NCBI RefSeq assembly: GCF_002843305.1
Contig: NZ_PGSG01000029.1
Coordinates: 107,723 to 171,722, forward strand
Source: Streptomyces barkulensis
GTDB taxonomy: Bacteria; Actinomycetota; Actinomycetes; Streptomycetales; Streptomycetaceae
Reading direction: 5' to 3'
Length of the DNA stretch: 64,000 bases
In this document: positions 15,921-24,873 of the stretch, piece after piece
How positions within the stretch are numbered: position 1 is the first letter of the stretch
How the letters are laid out: each line of letters begins with the position of its first letter
Notes under the pieces: model-generated
What the model saw: the letters and a program-made list of their open reading frames with translations, nothing else
Told to the model about the DNA's origin: nothing
The model's database searches: none
Position numbers and translations under genes: made by a program

Positions 15921-18364
15921 GCCGGTTCCACGCAGAACAGTGCCGCCGCGACGGCGTCGGCGCCCGTCTCGGTCGCGTTCGTGACGCGCAGCCGGAGATG
16001 CTCGCCGGGAAGCAGGGTGCGCAGACCGGTGTCGCATGCCGCGCCCGGGCCCAGCCGGTCGGCCTGCAGGAGAAGGTCGCGTACCAATGTATGTGCGGTC
16101 ACCACGACCTCGACATTACCCGGACCGGCGTCCGACGGGGACTCGACCGCTACGTCGTAGTCCGGGACCGGGTAGGCGAACTCCTTGTCGGTGACCGGCA
16201 GATGCACACTGCGCAGGTCCCCGCTGTCGGCGACGAGGAACTCCTTGGCGGAGGACGCGTCGGGGACCAGGTCCTGCGGCAGGCACTGCCGGTGCGCCGT
16301 ACGGGCGGCGACGGTCACCTCTATCACTCGCTCGGCCACGACGGCGCCGTCCGCCCGCATCCGGCGCAGAGTCACATGTGCCTCCCAGGGCTCGGCCGCC
16401 TGATTGACGACAGCGAGCACAGGCGCGTCGTCGCCGGGCTGGAGGGTGAGGAGCCGGTCGGCGTAGACGCGGCGCAGTTCGTGGTAGAGCGGCTTCGGAC
16501 GGCCGTCGCCGTCGATCGCCGCCCAGGAGCTGACCGGCCAGCAGTCGTTGATCTGCCAGACCACCGTGCCGGCGCACACCGGCCAGTGGGAGCGCCAGTG
16601 CTCGATCCCGGCGGCCACCGCACGGGCCTGCACGACCTGCGTCAAGTAGTGCCAGCGGTCGAAGCCACCCTCGGGGAGGACGAAGTGGCGCTCCACACCG
16701 CGGTCGAGCTTGCCGTTGCCGTCCTCGGCCTTCTGGTGGTGGAGCATGCCGGGCGAGTCGGGTGCGAGGTCCTCGCCGGGCAGCGCGCGGCGCAGCGTCG
16801 CCATCGCCGGCGGGGCCTGCCAGCCGAACTCGGCGACGAAGCGGGGCACCGAGTCGCGGTACTCGGCGTAGTCCCGGCGGTTCCACACCTCCCAGGAGTG
16901 GTGGGTGCCGTGCGCGGGATCGTTGGGGTGGTGGTCCCAGGAGCCGGACCAGGGGCTGCCTGCGGTGTAGGGGCGGGTGGGGTCGAGTTCGGCGACGATG
17001 CGGGGCAGCAGGTCGAGGTAGTAGCCGCCGCCCCAGGAGTCGCCGTCGAGCTCCGGTTCCCAGTCCCAGTCGCGGAAGCCCCACAGGTTCTCGTTGTTGC
17101 CGTTCCACAGCACCAGGCTGGGGTGGGGCATCAGCCGGACGACGTTGTCGCGCGCCTCGGCCTCCACCTCGGAGCGCAGCGGCTGTTCCTCCGGGTAGGC
17201 GGCGCAGGCGAAGAGGAAGTCCTGCCAGACCATCAGGCCGAGCTCGTCGCAGGCGTCGTAGAAGGCTTCGTCCTCGTAGATCCCGCCGCCCCAGATCCTG
17301 ACGAGGTCCACCCCTGCCTCGGCCGTCTGGCGCAGGCGGGTGCGGTACCGCTCGGGGGTGACACGCGAGGGGAAGACGTCGTCGGGGATCCAGTTCACGC
17401 CACGGGCGAAGATCCGCTCACCGTTGACGACGAGAGTGAACCCTGTACCGTGCCGGTCCGCCGAGCGGTCCAGTTCCACGGTCCGGAAGCCGATGCGCCG
17501 TTGCCAGGAGTCCAGGGGACGTTCCTCGTGCTCCGGACCGGTTCCTTCACCGTCCTTGACGAGCACGAGTTCCAGGTCGTAGAGGGGCTGCTCTCCATAG
17601 CCACGTGGCCACCACAGAGCGACGTCGGGCACGTCCAGCGTGATCACGGCCTGCGTCCCCTCCACGACGCCCCTGGCCACGGCGAGCCCCTGCCCGACGG
17701 TGGCACGCACGGCGAGCGGCCGTTCCGCTCCTTGTGCGGTCCGCTCGACCTCGACGCTCACCTCGACCCGGCCGGTGCCGTCGGCCACCGTCACCAGGGG
17801 GCGCACGTCGGCCAGCCGGGCCGTCGACCACCGCTCCAGCCGCACCGGTCGCCAGATGCCGGCGGTGACCAGCGTCGGCCCCCAGTCCCAGCCGAAGCTG
17901 CACGCCATCTTGCGGATGTACTGGAACGGCTCGGGGTACACGTTGGGTCGCTCACCCGTCACTGCCCGCACCGAAGCCGCCTCGTCGTAGGCGGAGGCGA
18001 ACTCCACCTCCAGGAGGCCGTGCCGACCGGTGACGTCGAAGCGGTAACGCCGGTGCATGTTCCGGGTCCGGCCCAGTTCCCGACCGCCGAGAGTGATCGT
18101 CGCCGCGGTGTCCAGGCCGTTGAAAACCAGATCGGTCCGCTCGTGCGCCTCCCCGGAGGTATCGGCGGCACGCAGATCACGGATGTATGTCCAGGCTCGC
18201 TGCCCCACCCAGGCCACGTCCTTCTCGTTGGTGCCGAGGAAGGGGTCGGGGATCAGTCCGGCCGAGAGCAGATCGGTGTGAACGCAGCCAGGAACCTGGG
18301 CGGGGAGCTGGCTGCCGCTGTGGAGGAGGCTCCAGTTCTCGGTGAGCGGGACGACTTCCTTCAT
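15917..18364 (-). CDS. GH2-family beta-mannosidase
   Basis: 815 residues, no signal peptide, so intracellular. Sugar-binding and immunoglobulin-like domains lead to a TIM barrel: acid/base Glu in LVLWNGNNENLWGF and nucleophile Glu in PRFVAEFGWQAPP, with the beta-mannosidase-specific MACSFGWDWGPTLVTAGIW. It would release mannose from the non-reducing end of imported manno-oligosaccharides. I chose the ATG at 18364 because AGGAG sits 7 nt upstream; longer in-frame starts lack this. It is the first gene of an operon with lacI and is divergent from the transporter genes. Confidence 0.92.
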   Translation of the reverse strand: MKEVVPLTENWSLLHSGSQLPAQVPGCVHTDLLSAGLIPDPFLGTNEKDVAWVGQRAWTYIRDLRAADTSGEAHERTDLVFNGLDTAATITLGGRELGRTRNMHRRYRFDVTGRHGLLEVEFASAYDEAASVRAVTGERPNVYPEPFQYIRKMACSFGWDWGPTLVTAGIWRPVRLERWSTARLADVRPLVTVADGTGRVEVSVEVERTAQGAERPLAVRATVGQGLAVARGVVEGTQAVITLDVPDVALWWPRGYGEQPLYDLELVLVKDGEGTGPEHEERPLDSWQRRIGFRTVELDRSADRHGTGFTLVVNGERIFARGVNWIPDDVFPSRVTPERYRTRLRQTAEAGVDLVRIWGGGIYEDEAFYDACDELGLMVWQDFLFACAAYPEEQPLRSEVEAEARDNVVRLMPHPSLVLWNGNNENLWGFRDWDWEPELDGDSWGGGYYLDLLPRIVAELDPTRPYTAGSPWSGSWDHHPNDPAHGTHHSWEVWNRRDYAEYRDSVPRFVAEFGWQAPPAMATLRRALPGEDLAPDSPGMLHHQKAEDGNGKLDRGVERHFVLPEGGFDRWHYLTQVVQARAVAAGIEHWRSHWPVCAGTVVWQINDCWPVSSWAAIDGDGRPKPLYHELRRVYADRLLTLQPGDDAPVLAVVNQAAEPWEAHVTLRRMRADGAVVAERVIEVTVAARTAHRQCLPQDLVPDASSAKEFLVADSGDLRSVHLPVTDKEFAYPVPDYDVAVESPSDAGPGNVEVVVTAHTLVRDLLLQADRLGPGAACDTGLRTLLPGEHLRLRVTNATETGADAVAAALFCVEPA

Positions 18365-18431
18365 GTACGGCTCCTTCGGGGGGACGGGCCCGGTGTCGTA
18401 TGCAACGCGACTCAACCTAACCCCGGACGAG

Positions 18432-18443
18432 TGAACCGGTCTA
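18432..18443 (-). promoter_or_regulatory. Putative LacI-type operator for the GH2-lacI operon
   Basis: TGAACCGGTCTA lies 68 bp upstream of the GH2 start and fits TNAACCGGTNNA. It is one of two such sites in the divergent GH2/transporter interval. Confidence 0.6.
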
Positions 18444-18552
18444 GTCCGCATCGAACGAGCGGGCGCCTTGCCGTTTCAGCAAGAATCAGCAGGTCTCGAC
18501 ATGTCAGCGTGCTCCCGAGGTAACGATTAAGTATCGCGGAGGATAGGGGAGC

Positions 18553-18564
18553 TTTACCGGTTCA
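18553..18564 (+). promoter_or_regulatory. Putative LacI-type operator for the transporter operon
   Basis: TTTACCGGTTCA (reverse complement TGAACCGGTAAA) lies 72 bp upstream of the solute-binding protein start. It faces the operator at 18432 across about 120 bp, an arrangement that permits looping. Confidence 0.6.
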
Positions 18565-18635
18565 CAACTGGCTGACATAGTCGCCGTCAACCACCACCGG
18601 AGCCCGAGCCGTGATCCTTGGAAGGAGCTGGGCAC

Positions 18636-19955
18636 ATGGGGAAGAGGACGCTGAGCGTCGCTCTGTTCGCCGCGATGCTGACCGTTGCGGGGTGCAGCGG
18701 AGGAGCAAGTCCGAGCGCCGACGAGACCGCGGCCGCGCCGGCGAACCCGGACGACGCGTCGGGGGGCATCACCGTACTGACCAATCGCACCGACCTCGTC
18801 GAGGACGGAACGATGAAGAAGTACGCCGATGAGTTCAACAAGGTCTACCCCAAGGTGAAGGTCACGTTCGAGGGTCTCACCGACTACGAGGGGGAGGTGA
18901 AGATCCGCATGAACACGGAGGACTACGGCGATGTCCTTCTGATTCCGTCCGCAGTCGCCAAGGGCGACTACCCGAAGTTCTTCGCTCCCCTCGGCGACAC
19001 CTCGTCGATGAAGGAAACCTATCGCTTCACCGGCAAGACCGACGTCGCCGGCAAGACGTACGGCATCGCCACCTTCGGTACCGCCAACGGGCTGGTCTAC
19101 AACAAGGCCCTGTGGAAGAAAGCCGGGATCAGCGACTGGCCCACGACCACCGACGAGTTCCTCGACGATCTCAAGACCGTCAAGGAGAAGACCGGGGCGA
19201 CTCCCTACTACACCAACTTCAAGGACGGCTGGCCGCTCGAGAGCCCTTGGACCAACGGTGTGGGATCGATCAGCTGCGACGCCCAGGCCACCGACCAGCT
19301 TGCGGCGACGGACGAGCCCTGGGCCGAGGGCAGCGACCTCCGCACCCTCGACGGGCTTCTCTTCGACATGGTCCAGCAGAAGCTGACCGAGAAGGACCCC
19401 GCCACCACGAACTGGGAGAGCTCCAAGACCCTTCTGGCCAAGGGCAAGGTCGGCAGCATGATGCTGGGCTCCTGGGCGATCAACCAGATGCGGGACGCGG
19501 CCGAGAAGGCAGACCAGAACCCGGACGACATCGGGTTCATGCCGGTCCCCTCCCAGAAGGACGGCAAGTTCTGCGCCACCCTGGTCTCGGACTATCAGCA
19601 GGCCGTCAACATCCACTCCGAGCACAAGGAGGCCGCCCGGGCATGGATCGACTGGTTCACCGAGAAGTCCGGCTACGCGACGAAGGAGGGAGCGGTCTCC
19701 GTCCTGAAGTCCGAAGCGATGCCGGCGACGCTCCAGGACTACGTTGACAACGATGTCCAACTGATCGAACGTTCCGAGGCGAAGACCGCCGAGGTCAACG
19801 CCATCGACAACGCCGCCGAGATCGGGCTCAACAAGCCCGACTACCGGAAGAAGCTCATCGACATGGCCCGCGGTGCCACCGACGGCTCCTTCGAGAGCTA
19901 CATCGAGGAGCTGAACAAGCGATGGTCCGAAGCCAGGCAGACCGTCGGTTCCTGA
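18636..19955 (+). CDS. ABC sugar transporter, extracellular solute-binding lipoprotein
   Basis: 439 residues of the family 1 solute-binding proteins. A lipoprotein signal with lipobox LTVAGC places the acylated Cys at residue 20. The mature protein has the bilobal sugar-binder pattern (ITVLTNRTDLVEDGTMKKYA; GKVGSMMLGSWAINQM). It should capture manno-oligosaccharides produced by the two secreted mannanases. The ATG at 18636 has GAAGGAG 9 nt upstream. Two permease genes follow after a hairpin. Confidence 0.9.
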   Translation: MGKRTLSVALFAAMLTVAGCSGGASPSADETAAAPANPDDASGGITVLTNRTDLVEDGTMKKYADEFNKVYPKVKVTFEGLTDYEGEVKIRMNTEDYGDVLLIPSAVAKGDYPKFFAPLGDTSSMKETYRFTGKTDVAGKTYGIATFGTANGLVYNKALWKKAGISDWPTTTDEFLDDLKTVKEKTGATPYYTNFKDGWPLESPWTNGVGSISCDAQATDQLAATDEPWAEGSDLRTLDGLLFDMVQQKLTEKDPATTNWESSKTLLAKGKVGSMMLGSWAINQMRDAAEKADQNPDDIGFMPVPSQKDGKFCATLVSDYQQAVNIHSEHKEAARAWIDWFTEKSGYATKEGAVSVLKSEAMPATLQDYVDNDVQLIERSEAKTAEVNAIDNAAEIGLNKPDYRKKLIDMARGATDGSFESYIEELNKRWSEARQTVGS

Positions 19956-19980
19956 CCCATCCCGACTGAACTCAGCACCT

Positions 19981-20017
19981 GCCGGGTCCCGCCCACCGTC
20001 TCGGACCGGGACCCGGC
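19981..20017 (+). terminator. Intercistronic hairpin between binding-protein and permease genes
   Basis: Perfect 11-bp arms (GCCGGGTCCCG at 19981-19991 and its complement at 20007-20017) around a 15-nt loop. Such hairpins commonly stabilise the upstream mRNA or attenuate read-through, giving more binding protein than permease. Confidence 0.6.
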
Positions 20018-20060
20018 GCCCCAGTGCCCTCAGCGGACGACGAAAGGCCCTGGTTCCGCG

Positions 20061-21038
20061 ATGACCCGAACGACTTCCACCGCCTCACCCCCCGCCCAGG
20101 CTGCCGCCGGACCGGCCCGTCCCGGAAAACTGCCCGGCCGGCCCCGCGCCCGGGCCGCCGCGTCATGGCGCGACCGGCCGATGCGCAAGATCACCCCCTG
20201 GCTGTTCCTGCTGGCGCCCCTCGCCCTGCTGATCACGTTCACCTACGTGCCGGTGGGCAACATGATCTACTACAGCTTCACCGACTGGGACGGTGTCAGC
20301 CCGGACCGCAACTACGTCGGAGCGGGGAACTACGCCGAGATCTTCACCCGCCCCGAGCTGCTGCGGGTGTTCGCGGTCAGCTTCTACTACCTGGCCGCCT
20401 CGGTGGTGCAGATCGTCATCGCGCTGTACTTCGCGGTCATTCTCAGTTTCGATCTGCGCTTCAGGAACCTGTTCAAAGGCATCCTGTTCTTCCCCTACCT
20501 GGTCAACGGTGTCGCGATCGGCTTCGTCTTCCTGTACTTCTTCCAGGACGGCGGCACGCTGGACTCGGTCCTGTCCTGGTTCGGCATCGGCACCGACCAC
20601 GCCTGGCTGGGGACCCCGGAGTCTGCCAACACCTCCATGGCCGGCGTTTCCGTGTGGCGCTTCACGGGCCTGAACTTCGTCCTCTTCCTGGGCGCGATCC
20701 AGTCGATCCCAGGGGAGCTCTACGAGGCGGCTCAGCTGGACGGTGCGAGCCGGTGGCAGCAGTTCCGCCACATCATCGCGCCGAGCATCCGGCCGGTGGT
20801 GAGCCTGAGCGTCATCCTGGCGATCTCCGGCTCACTGTCCGTGTTCGAGATTCCGTACATCATGACCGGCGGTGCGACGGAGACCTCGACGTTCGTCATC
20901 CAGACGGTGAAGTTCGCCTTCCAGTTCAACAAGACCGGCCTGGCCTCCGCCTGCGCGGTGGTGCTGCTGGCGATCATCCTGGTGATCACCTGGATCCAGC
21001 GCCGCCTCGTGCCCGACGAGAAGGTGGATCTCGTATGA
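20061..21038 (+). CDS. ABC sugar transporter permease (MalF/UgpA type)
   Basis: 325 residues. A basic, Ala/Pro-rich N-terminal tail of about 45 residues precedes six membrane segments beginning ITPWLFLLAPLALLITFTYV. The EAA loop that contacts the ATPase is ELYEAAQLDGASRWQQFRHI. It forms half of the inner-membrane channel with the next gene. The ATG at 20061 lacks a strong ribosome site; Met41 is an alternative. Its stop overlaps the next start (ATGA). Confidence 0.9.
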   Translation: MTRTTSTASPPAQAAAGPARPGKLPGRPRARAAASWRDRPMRKITPWLFLLAPLALLITFTYVPVGNMIYYSFTDWDGVSPDRNYVGAGNYAEIFTRPELLRVFAVSFYYLAASVVQIVIALYFAVILSFDLRFRNLFKGILFFPYLVNGVAIGFVFLYFFQDGGTLDSVLSWFGIGTDHAWLGTPESANTSMAGVSVWRFTGLNFVLFLGAIQSIPGELYEAAQLDGASRWQQFRHIIAPSIRPVVSLSVILAISGSLSVFEIPYIMTGGATETSTFVIQTVKFAFQFNKTGLASACAVVLLAIILVITWIQRRLVPDEKVDLV

Positions 21039-21907
21039 CTCCCATCGCCCCCGCCCGCCCGACGCAGGGACGAGCGCGCCGTCGTCCGCGCATCAGCACC
21101 GCCCTGACGTATCTGTCGCTGATCGTCGCCTCCCTCGTGGTGCTGCTGCCACTTGTCGTGGTCTTCCTGACCTCGCTCAAGTCCTACGGGGAGATCTCCG
21201 AGGGCCAGGGCGCGCTGGCACTGCCGGAGAACTGGCTGAACTTCTCCAACTACGCCACTGCCTTCACCGACGGCCATATGCTGATGGCCTTCGGCAACAC
21301 GGCCTTCATCCTGTTGTTCTCCATCATAGGAACCGTGATCATCGGATCGATGACCGCGTACGCCATCGACCGCTTCGACTTTCGCTTCAAGAAGCTCGTC
21401 ATGGCCCTGTTCCTGATCGCCACGCTGGTGCCGGCCGTCACGACCCAGGTCGCGACCTTCCAGGTGGTCAACAGCTTCGGTCTGTTCAACACCAGGTGGG
21501 CGCCGATCCTCCTGTACATGGGCACCGACATCGTGGCGATCTACATCTTCCTTCAGTTCATCCGCGGCATCCCCAGGTCTCTCGACGAGGCTGCGCGACT
21601 CGACGGTGCCAACGCCTTCACGATCTACCGGAAGATCATTTTCCCGCTGCTGAAGCCGGCCATCGCGACCGTGGTCATCATCAAGGGCATCACCACGTAC
21701 AACGACTTCTACATCCCCTTCCTCTACATGCCCTCCGAGGAACTCGGGACGATGTCGACAGCCCTCTTCCGGTTCAAGGGCCCCTTCGGAGCACACTGGG
21801 AGAACATCTCCGCCGGCGCAGTTCTCGTCATCGTGCCGACCCTGGTGGTCTTCCTGTTCCTTCAGCGCTACATCTACAACGGCTTCGCCCAAGGGGCCAC
21901 GAAGTAG
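21035..21907 (+). CDS. ABC sugar transporter permease (MalG/UgpE type)
   Basis: 290 residues, six membrane segments (from about residue 26, LIVASLVVLLPLVVVF) and an EAA loop SLDEAARLDGANAFTIYRKI. It pairs with the preceding permease. No ATPase gene follows; in Streptomyces such carbohydrate importers are normally energised by the shared ATPase MsiK encoded elsewhere (family knowledge). Overlapping ATGA with the previous gene indicates translational coupling. Confidence 0.9.
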   Translation: MTPIAPARPTQGRARRRPRISTALTYLSLIVASLVVLLPLVVVFLTSLKSYGEISEGQGALALPENWLNFSNYATAFTDGHMLMAFGNTAFILLFSIIGTVIIGSMTAYAIDRFDFRFKKLVMALFLIATLVPAVTTQVATFQVVNSFGLFNTRWAPILLYMGTDIVAIYIFLQFIRGIPRSLDEAARLDGANAFTIYRKIIFPLLKPAIATVVIIKGITTYNDFYIPFLYMPSEELGTMSTALFRFKGPFGAHWENISAGAVLVIVPTLVVFLFLQRYIYNGFAQGATK

Positions 21908-22337
21908 CGGTTCCCGACGCCTCGGCCCGACGCCTCGGCCCGGCGACGCCGGTCCAGGCGTCGGCTGGTCGGGGTGTCGGCTGTGGAGGCGTCGAAGCCG
22001 CAGTCCGAGTCAACGGCTGTCGGGCGAACACGATCGCGACACATTCCGCCGGGCGTGCCCAGCTCCGACGACGTCCCGGGGCCGGGCGGTGAAGGTCCGG
22101 CCGCGCGCGGCAGATCACTGCTATGGAGACCTGGAGCCTCGACCACCGGCTCCGGCGCGGTTCGCGATCTGTGGGGATCGTAAGCACTCTCGTTGTTGAT
22201 CGTCGGTCGGCCACGAGACCTCGATTGATGCCGAAATCGTGACGCTCGTTTGACGCTCCGATCTTGGAAGCGGCCTCCCAGTGCTCATGAAAGGGCCCCT
22301 GACCTGCATCTTTCATCTCAAAGGGAAGTGCCGACGT
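21908..22337. other. Non-coding right end of the mannan island
   Basis: No gene is supported here; frames present are shadows. Near its right side it holds the arm-like 20-mer (22239-22258) and CTGACCTGC at 22300-22308, 30 bp before the att-like repeat. Short CGACGCCTCGGCC-type repeats occur just after the permease stop. Confidence 0.5.
22239..22258 (+). repeat. Arm-like 20-mer at right end of first island
   Basis: GTGACGCTCGTTTGACGCTC, matching GTGACGCTCRTTTGRCGCTC. It lies 79 bp before att-like copy 2; the third copy shows almost the same distance. Confidence 0.6.
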
Positions 22338-22400
22338 GTTCCCGATGACCCACCACGTGGAGTGCGTCGCCATCCTCAAGCCCGCCCCGAAGCGCTCCTG
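22338..22400 (+). repeat. att-like direct repeat, copy 2
   Basis: Repeats the 3' end of the RNA methyltransferase gene, including its stop codon (MTHHVECVAILKPAP then KRS). Similarity to copy 3 continues about 85 bp further (GGGTGGAACGGCCGCTTC shared near 22455 and 24988), so copies 2 and 3 share right-flank sequence. Confidence 0.85.
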
Positions 22401-22711
22401 ACCTGCGAGTTCGTCGAACCGGGGACTTTGCTCGACCTGTTACCGGCCCTCCATCGGGTGGAACGGCCGCTTCACCCACGAAAGCGACCTGACCTGCGGT
22501 TCTGTCGCGAAGCGTCCCTCGTTCCCACTGCGGTGCGAGGGCCTCGCCCGGAGTCCTGACGCCCGTGTGACGCCCGGCTCCCCACGGCGGGGCCGGTGGA
22601 AGCGGCGTGCCGTGATGTGCGCGACGCGGCCTTGCCGCGGAGTCGCCGGGACGGTTCCGCGACCCTCGCTCCGGCGGTGCTCCCAGCCGATCTCGACCAA
22701 GCAGGGTCGTG

Positions 22712-22745
22712 CGGAATGCGTCTAAGTACACTTAGACGCATTCCG
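22712..22745 (+). promoter_or_regulatory. 34-bp near-perfect palindrome upstream of the ATPase gene
   Basis: Two perfect 16-bp arms (outer CGGAATGCGTCTAAGT) around a 2-nt centre, ending 30 bp before the start codon. Length and symmetry fit a dimeric regulator's operator overlapping the promoter. No regulator gene is adjacent. Confidence 0.6.
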
Positions 22746-22775
22746 TCGTAGTGGGGCAGGATGATGGAGGTTTCG

Positions 22776-24278
22776 GTGAGTGGGAGCGTGCTGACCAAAC
22801 CTGCGGACGTGGTCGACCGCGATCGTGAGTGGGATCTGCTCACCGAGTTCGTCACGGACCCGGACCCGGCGATGCGTCTGGGGATCGTGTCGGGGCGCAG
22901 GCGTTACGGGAAGTCGTACCTCCTGCAGGCTCTGTCGGAGCGGATCGGTGGCCTGTACGTCACGGCGGTGCGGGAGGAGGGACGGCTGCCGGCGATACAG
23001 CGGTTCAGCGACGCAATCGCGGTCCACGCCGGGCTGCGCCCGGGCACGCTGCGGCTGACCGACTGGCGCGAAGTCCTGGCCAACGCCCTGGACGTCACCG
23101 TGCGCTCGAAAACGCCACTGCTGGTGATCGACGAGTTGCCGTACCTCCTCCAGCACTCCTCCGAGATCCCGGGCGTGCTCCAGCAGCTCTACGACGAGCG
23201 CCAGCGCGGCACCGGAGCCGGTCCCGGACCACGGGTGATCCTCTGCGGGTCGGCGATGAGCGTGATGCACGAACTGCTGTCGGGGACGAAGCCGTTGCGC
23301 GGCCGCGCGGTGGTCGATCTGCGGCTGGGCGCCTTCGACTACCGGGCGGCAAGGAAGTTCTGGCAGATCGACGACCCGCTGACCGCCCTACAGGTGCACG
23401 CCGTCCTCGGCGGGGCGCCCGGCTACCGGCCGGTGGCCGCCCGTCCGCACCCGAACGACGGCTTCGCCGCCTGGCTCTCCCGGACGCTTCTGGACCCCGG
23501 GCGAGCCGTGTACTCACGCACGGAGACGGAGTACCTGCTGCGCGAGGACCCGCGCATCACCCATCACACCCTGTACTACGACATCCTCACCGCCATCGCA
23601 CAGGGCGCCACCACACCCACCAAAATCGGCGCGGCCCTGGAACGGCAGCGCAACGCCGTCACTCACCCGCTCGATGTCCTCGAGTCCACCGGTTACGTCC
23701 AGCGCGAGCAGGACATCCTCCGCCCCCGCCACCCGGTGATCACCCTGGCCGACCCGGTGATCCGCTTCAACCAGCTGATCACACTGCCGCAGGCGGCCAC
23801 CGTCGAGCAGGGTTTCGCCGAACAGGCGTGGCAGGCAGCCGCTCCCACCTTCAACTCCAAGATCCTCGGCCCGCACTTCGAGGACCTCGCCCGCACCTTC
23901 ACCCGCCGCTACGCCCACACCCTGCTCCCCGGCGGTCTGCCCGGTCCGGTCGGTACCACCGAGGTCGCCGACCCGGCGGCCCGCACCAAGCACGAGGTCG
24001 ACGTCATCGCCCTCGCCCTGGGCGAGCGTCCGCAGGCGCCGCGCGCCCGGATCGCCCTGATCGGCGAGGCCAAAGCCACCGCCGCCCGCCGCGGCACCGG
24101 CGATCTGCAACGCCTGGAGCACATCCGCAGCCTGCTCACCGACCAGGGCTACGACACGACGGGCGCCACGCTGGCCCTGTTCTCCCTCCACGGTTTCTAT
24201 CCCGATCTGGTCGACGCAGCGGCTCGCCGCGATGATCTCCTGCTGGTCGACCTGCCGGGTCTTTACGGGATCGGGTAG
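22776..24278 (+). CDS. AAA-family ATPase with DUF234-type C-terminal domain
   Basis: 500 residues. The Walker A motif is GIVSGRRRYGKSYLLQA, the form found in archaeal-type/DUF234 ATPases; Walker B is PLLVIDELPYLLQ. The central region has a winged helix (TKIGAALERQRNAVTHPLDVLESTGYVQRE). The C-terminal part contains KHEVDVIALAL and ALIGEAKAT, consistent with a PD-(D/E)XK nuclease-like domain. Such proteins are common in mobile DNA; their role is not established. The GTG at 22776 follows GGAGG by 5 nt and is preferred over the ATG at 22761. It is the only gene of the second small island. Confidence 0.82.
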   Translation: MSGSVLTKPADVVDRDREWDLLTEFVTDPDPAMRLGIVSGRRRYGKSYLLQALSERIGGLYVTAVREEGRLPAIQRFSDAIAVHAGLRPGTLRLTDWREVLANALDVTVRSKTPLLVIDELPYLLQHSSEIPGVLQQLYDERQRGTGAGPGPRVILCGSAMSVMHELLSGTKPLRGRAVVDLRLGAFDYRAARKFWQIDDPLTALQVHAVLGGAPGYRPVAARPHPNDGFAAWLSRTLLDPGRAVYSRTETEYLLREDPRITHHTLYYDILTAIAQGATTPTKIGAALERQRNAVTHPLDVLESTGYVQREQDILRPRHPVITLADPVIRFNQLITLPQAATVEQGFAEQAWQAAAPTFNSKILGPHFEDLARTFTRRYAHTLLPGGLPGPVGTTEVADPAARTKHEVDVIALALGERPQAPRARIALIGEAKATAARRGTGDLQRLEHIRSLLTDQGYDTTGATLALFSLHGFYPDLVDAAARRDDLLLVDLPGLYGIG

Positions 24279-24873
24279 CCCAGCGAGTTCATGGAGACTC
24301 GCCCCAGCCCCTCCGACCGGCACGTTCGGAGATCGCGAACGCTCACCGCTGCTGCGAGGTGGCCGGGGAGCAGGAGTTCACCTTCGGCCTGTTCTTCACG
24401 CTGCGACTGCGGGTGCGTACGGCCCGTTCGCGGGGCGTTTCGTCGCTCGTTCCGAATCCCAGCACGACGCTGCATCCCTCGCGGGCACGCTGCAACCCGA
24501 AGCCCCTCAACCGCTCGACGCTGGTCCCCACGGTTCCGACTCGGCCGAGCTTCACGAGCTTCACGAGCTCCGCGAACTCCGAGCCGACGAGGTGGCCGGC
24601 CGCCCTCTCGTAGCTGAAGATGCGCCCACCCCTGGGTCCGAGCGTGCAGTCGTCCTCCAGGAGAACGCGGTGTAGAAGAGGGGAATGTACATGCCGTGCT
24701 GCCGGCAGCGGTGGCATCGCGAAGTGGACGCCCTTGGGGCAGCCTCTCGGGATTGAGGCGATGCGACAGGTTCGCGTGACGCTCATTTGGCGCTCCCCGC
24801 CCGGAAGACCATCGCGCAGGATGCAGAACACCCTTCTGACCTGCGGGTTATTCGGCGGCATGGATTCGCACGC
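24279..24873. other. Gene-poor right end of the second island
   Basis: No convincing gene. A minus-strand frame between about 24343 and 24680 reads protein-like (GGRIFSYERAAGHLVGSE) and might be decayed coding sequence. The arm-like 20-mer is at 24776-24795 and CTGACCTGC at 24836-24844, 30 bp before att-like copy 3. Confidence 0.4.
24776..24795 (+). repeat. Arm-like 20-mer at right end of second island
   Basis: GTGACGCTCATTTGGCGCTC, one base off the left-end copy, located 78 bp before att-like copy 3. Confidence 0.6.

Noticed and set aside
15911..18523. 870-codon plus-strand frame opposite the beta-mannosidase
   Set aside because: Antisense shadow; the minus strand shows GH2 catalytic motifs throughout.
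5798..22337. Integrase or excisionase gene in the first island
   Set aside because: Looked for tyrosine- or serine-recombinase motifs in all frames; only the IS transposase is present.
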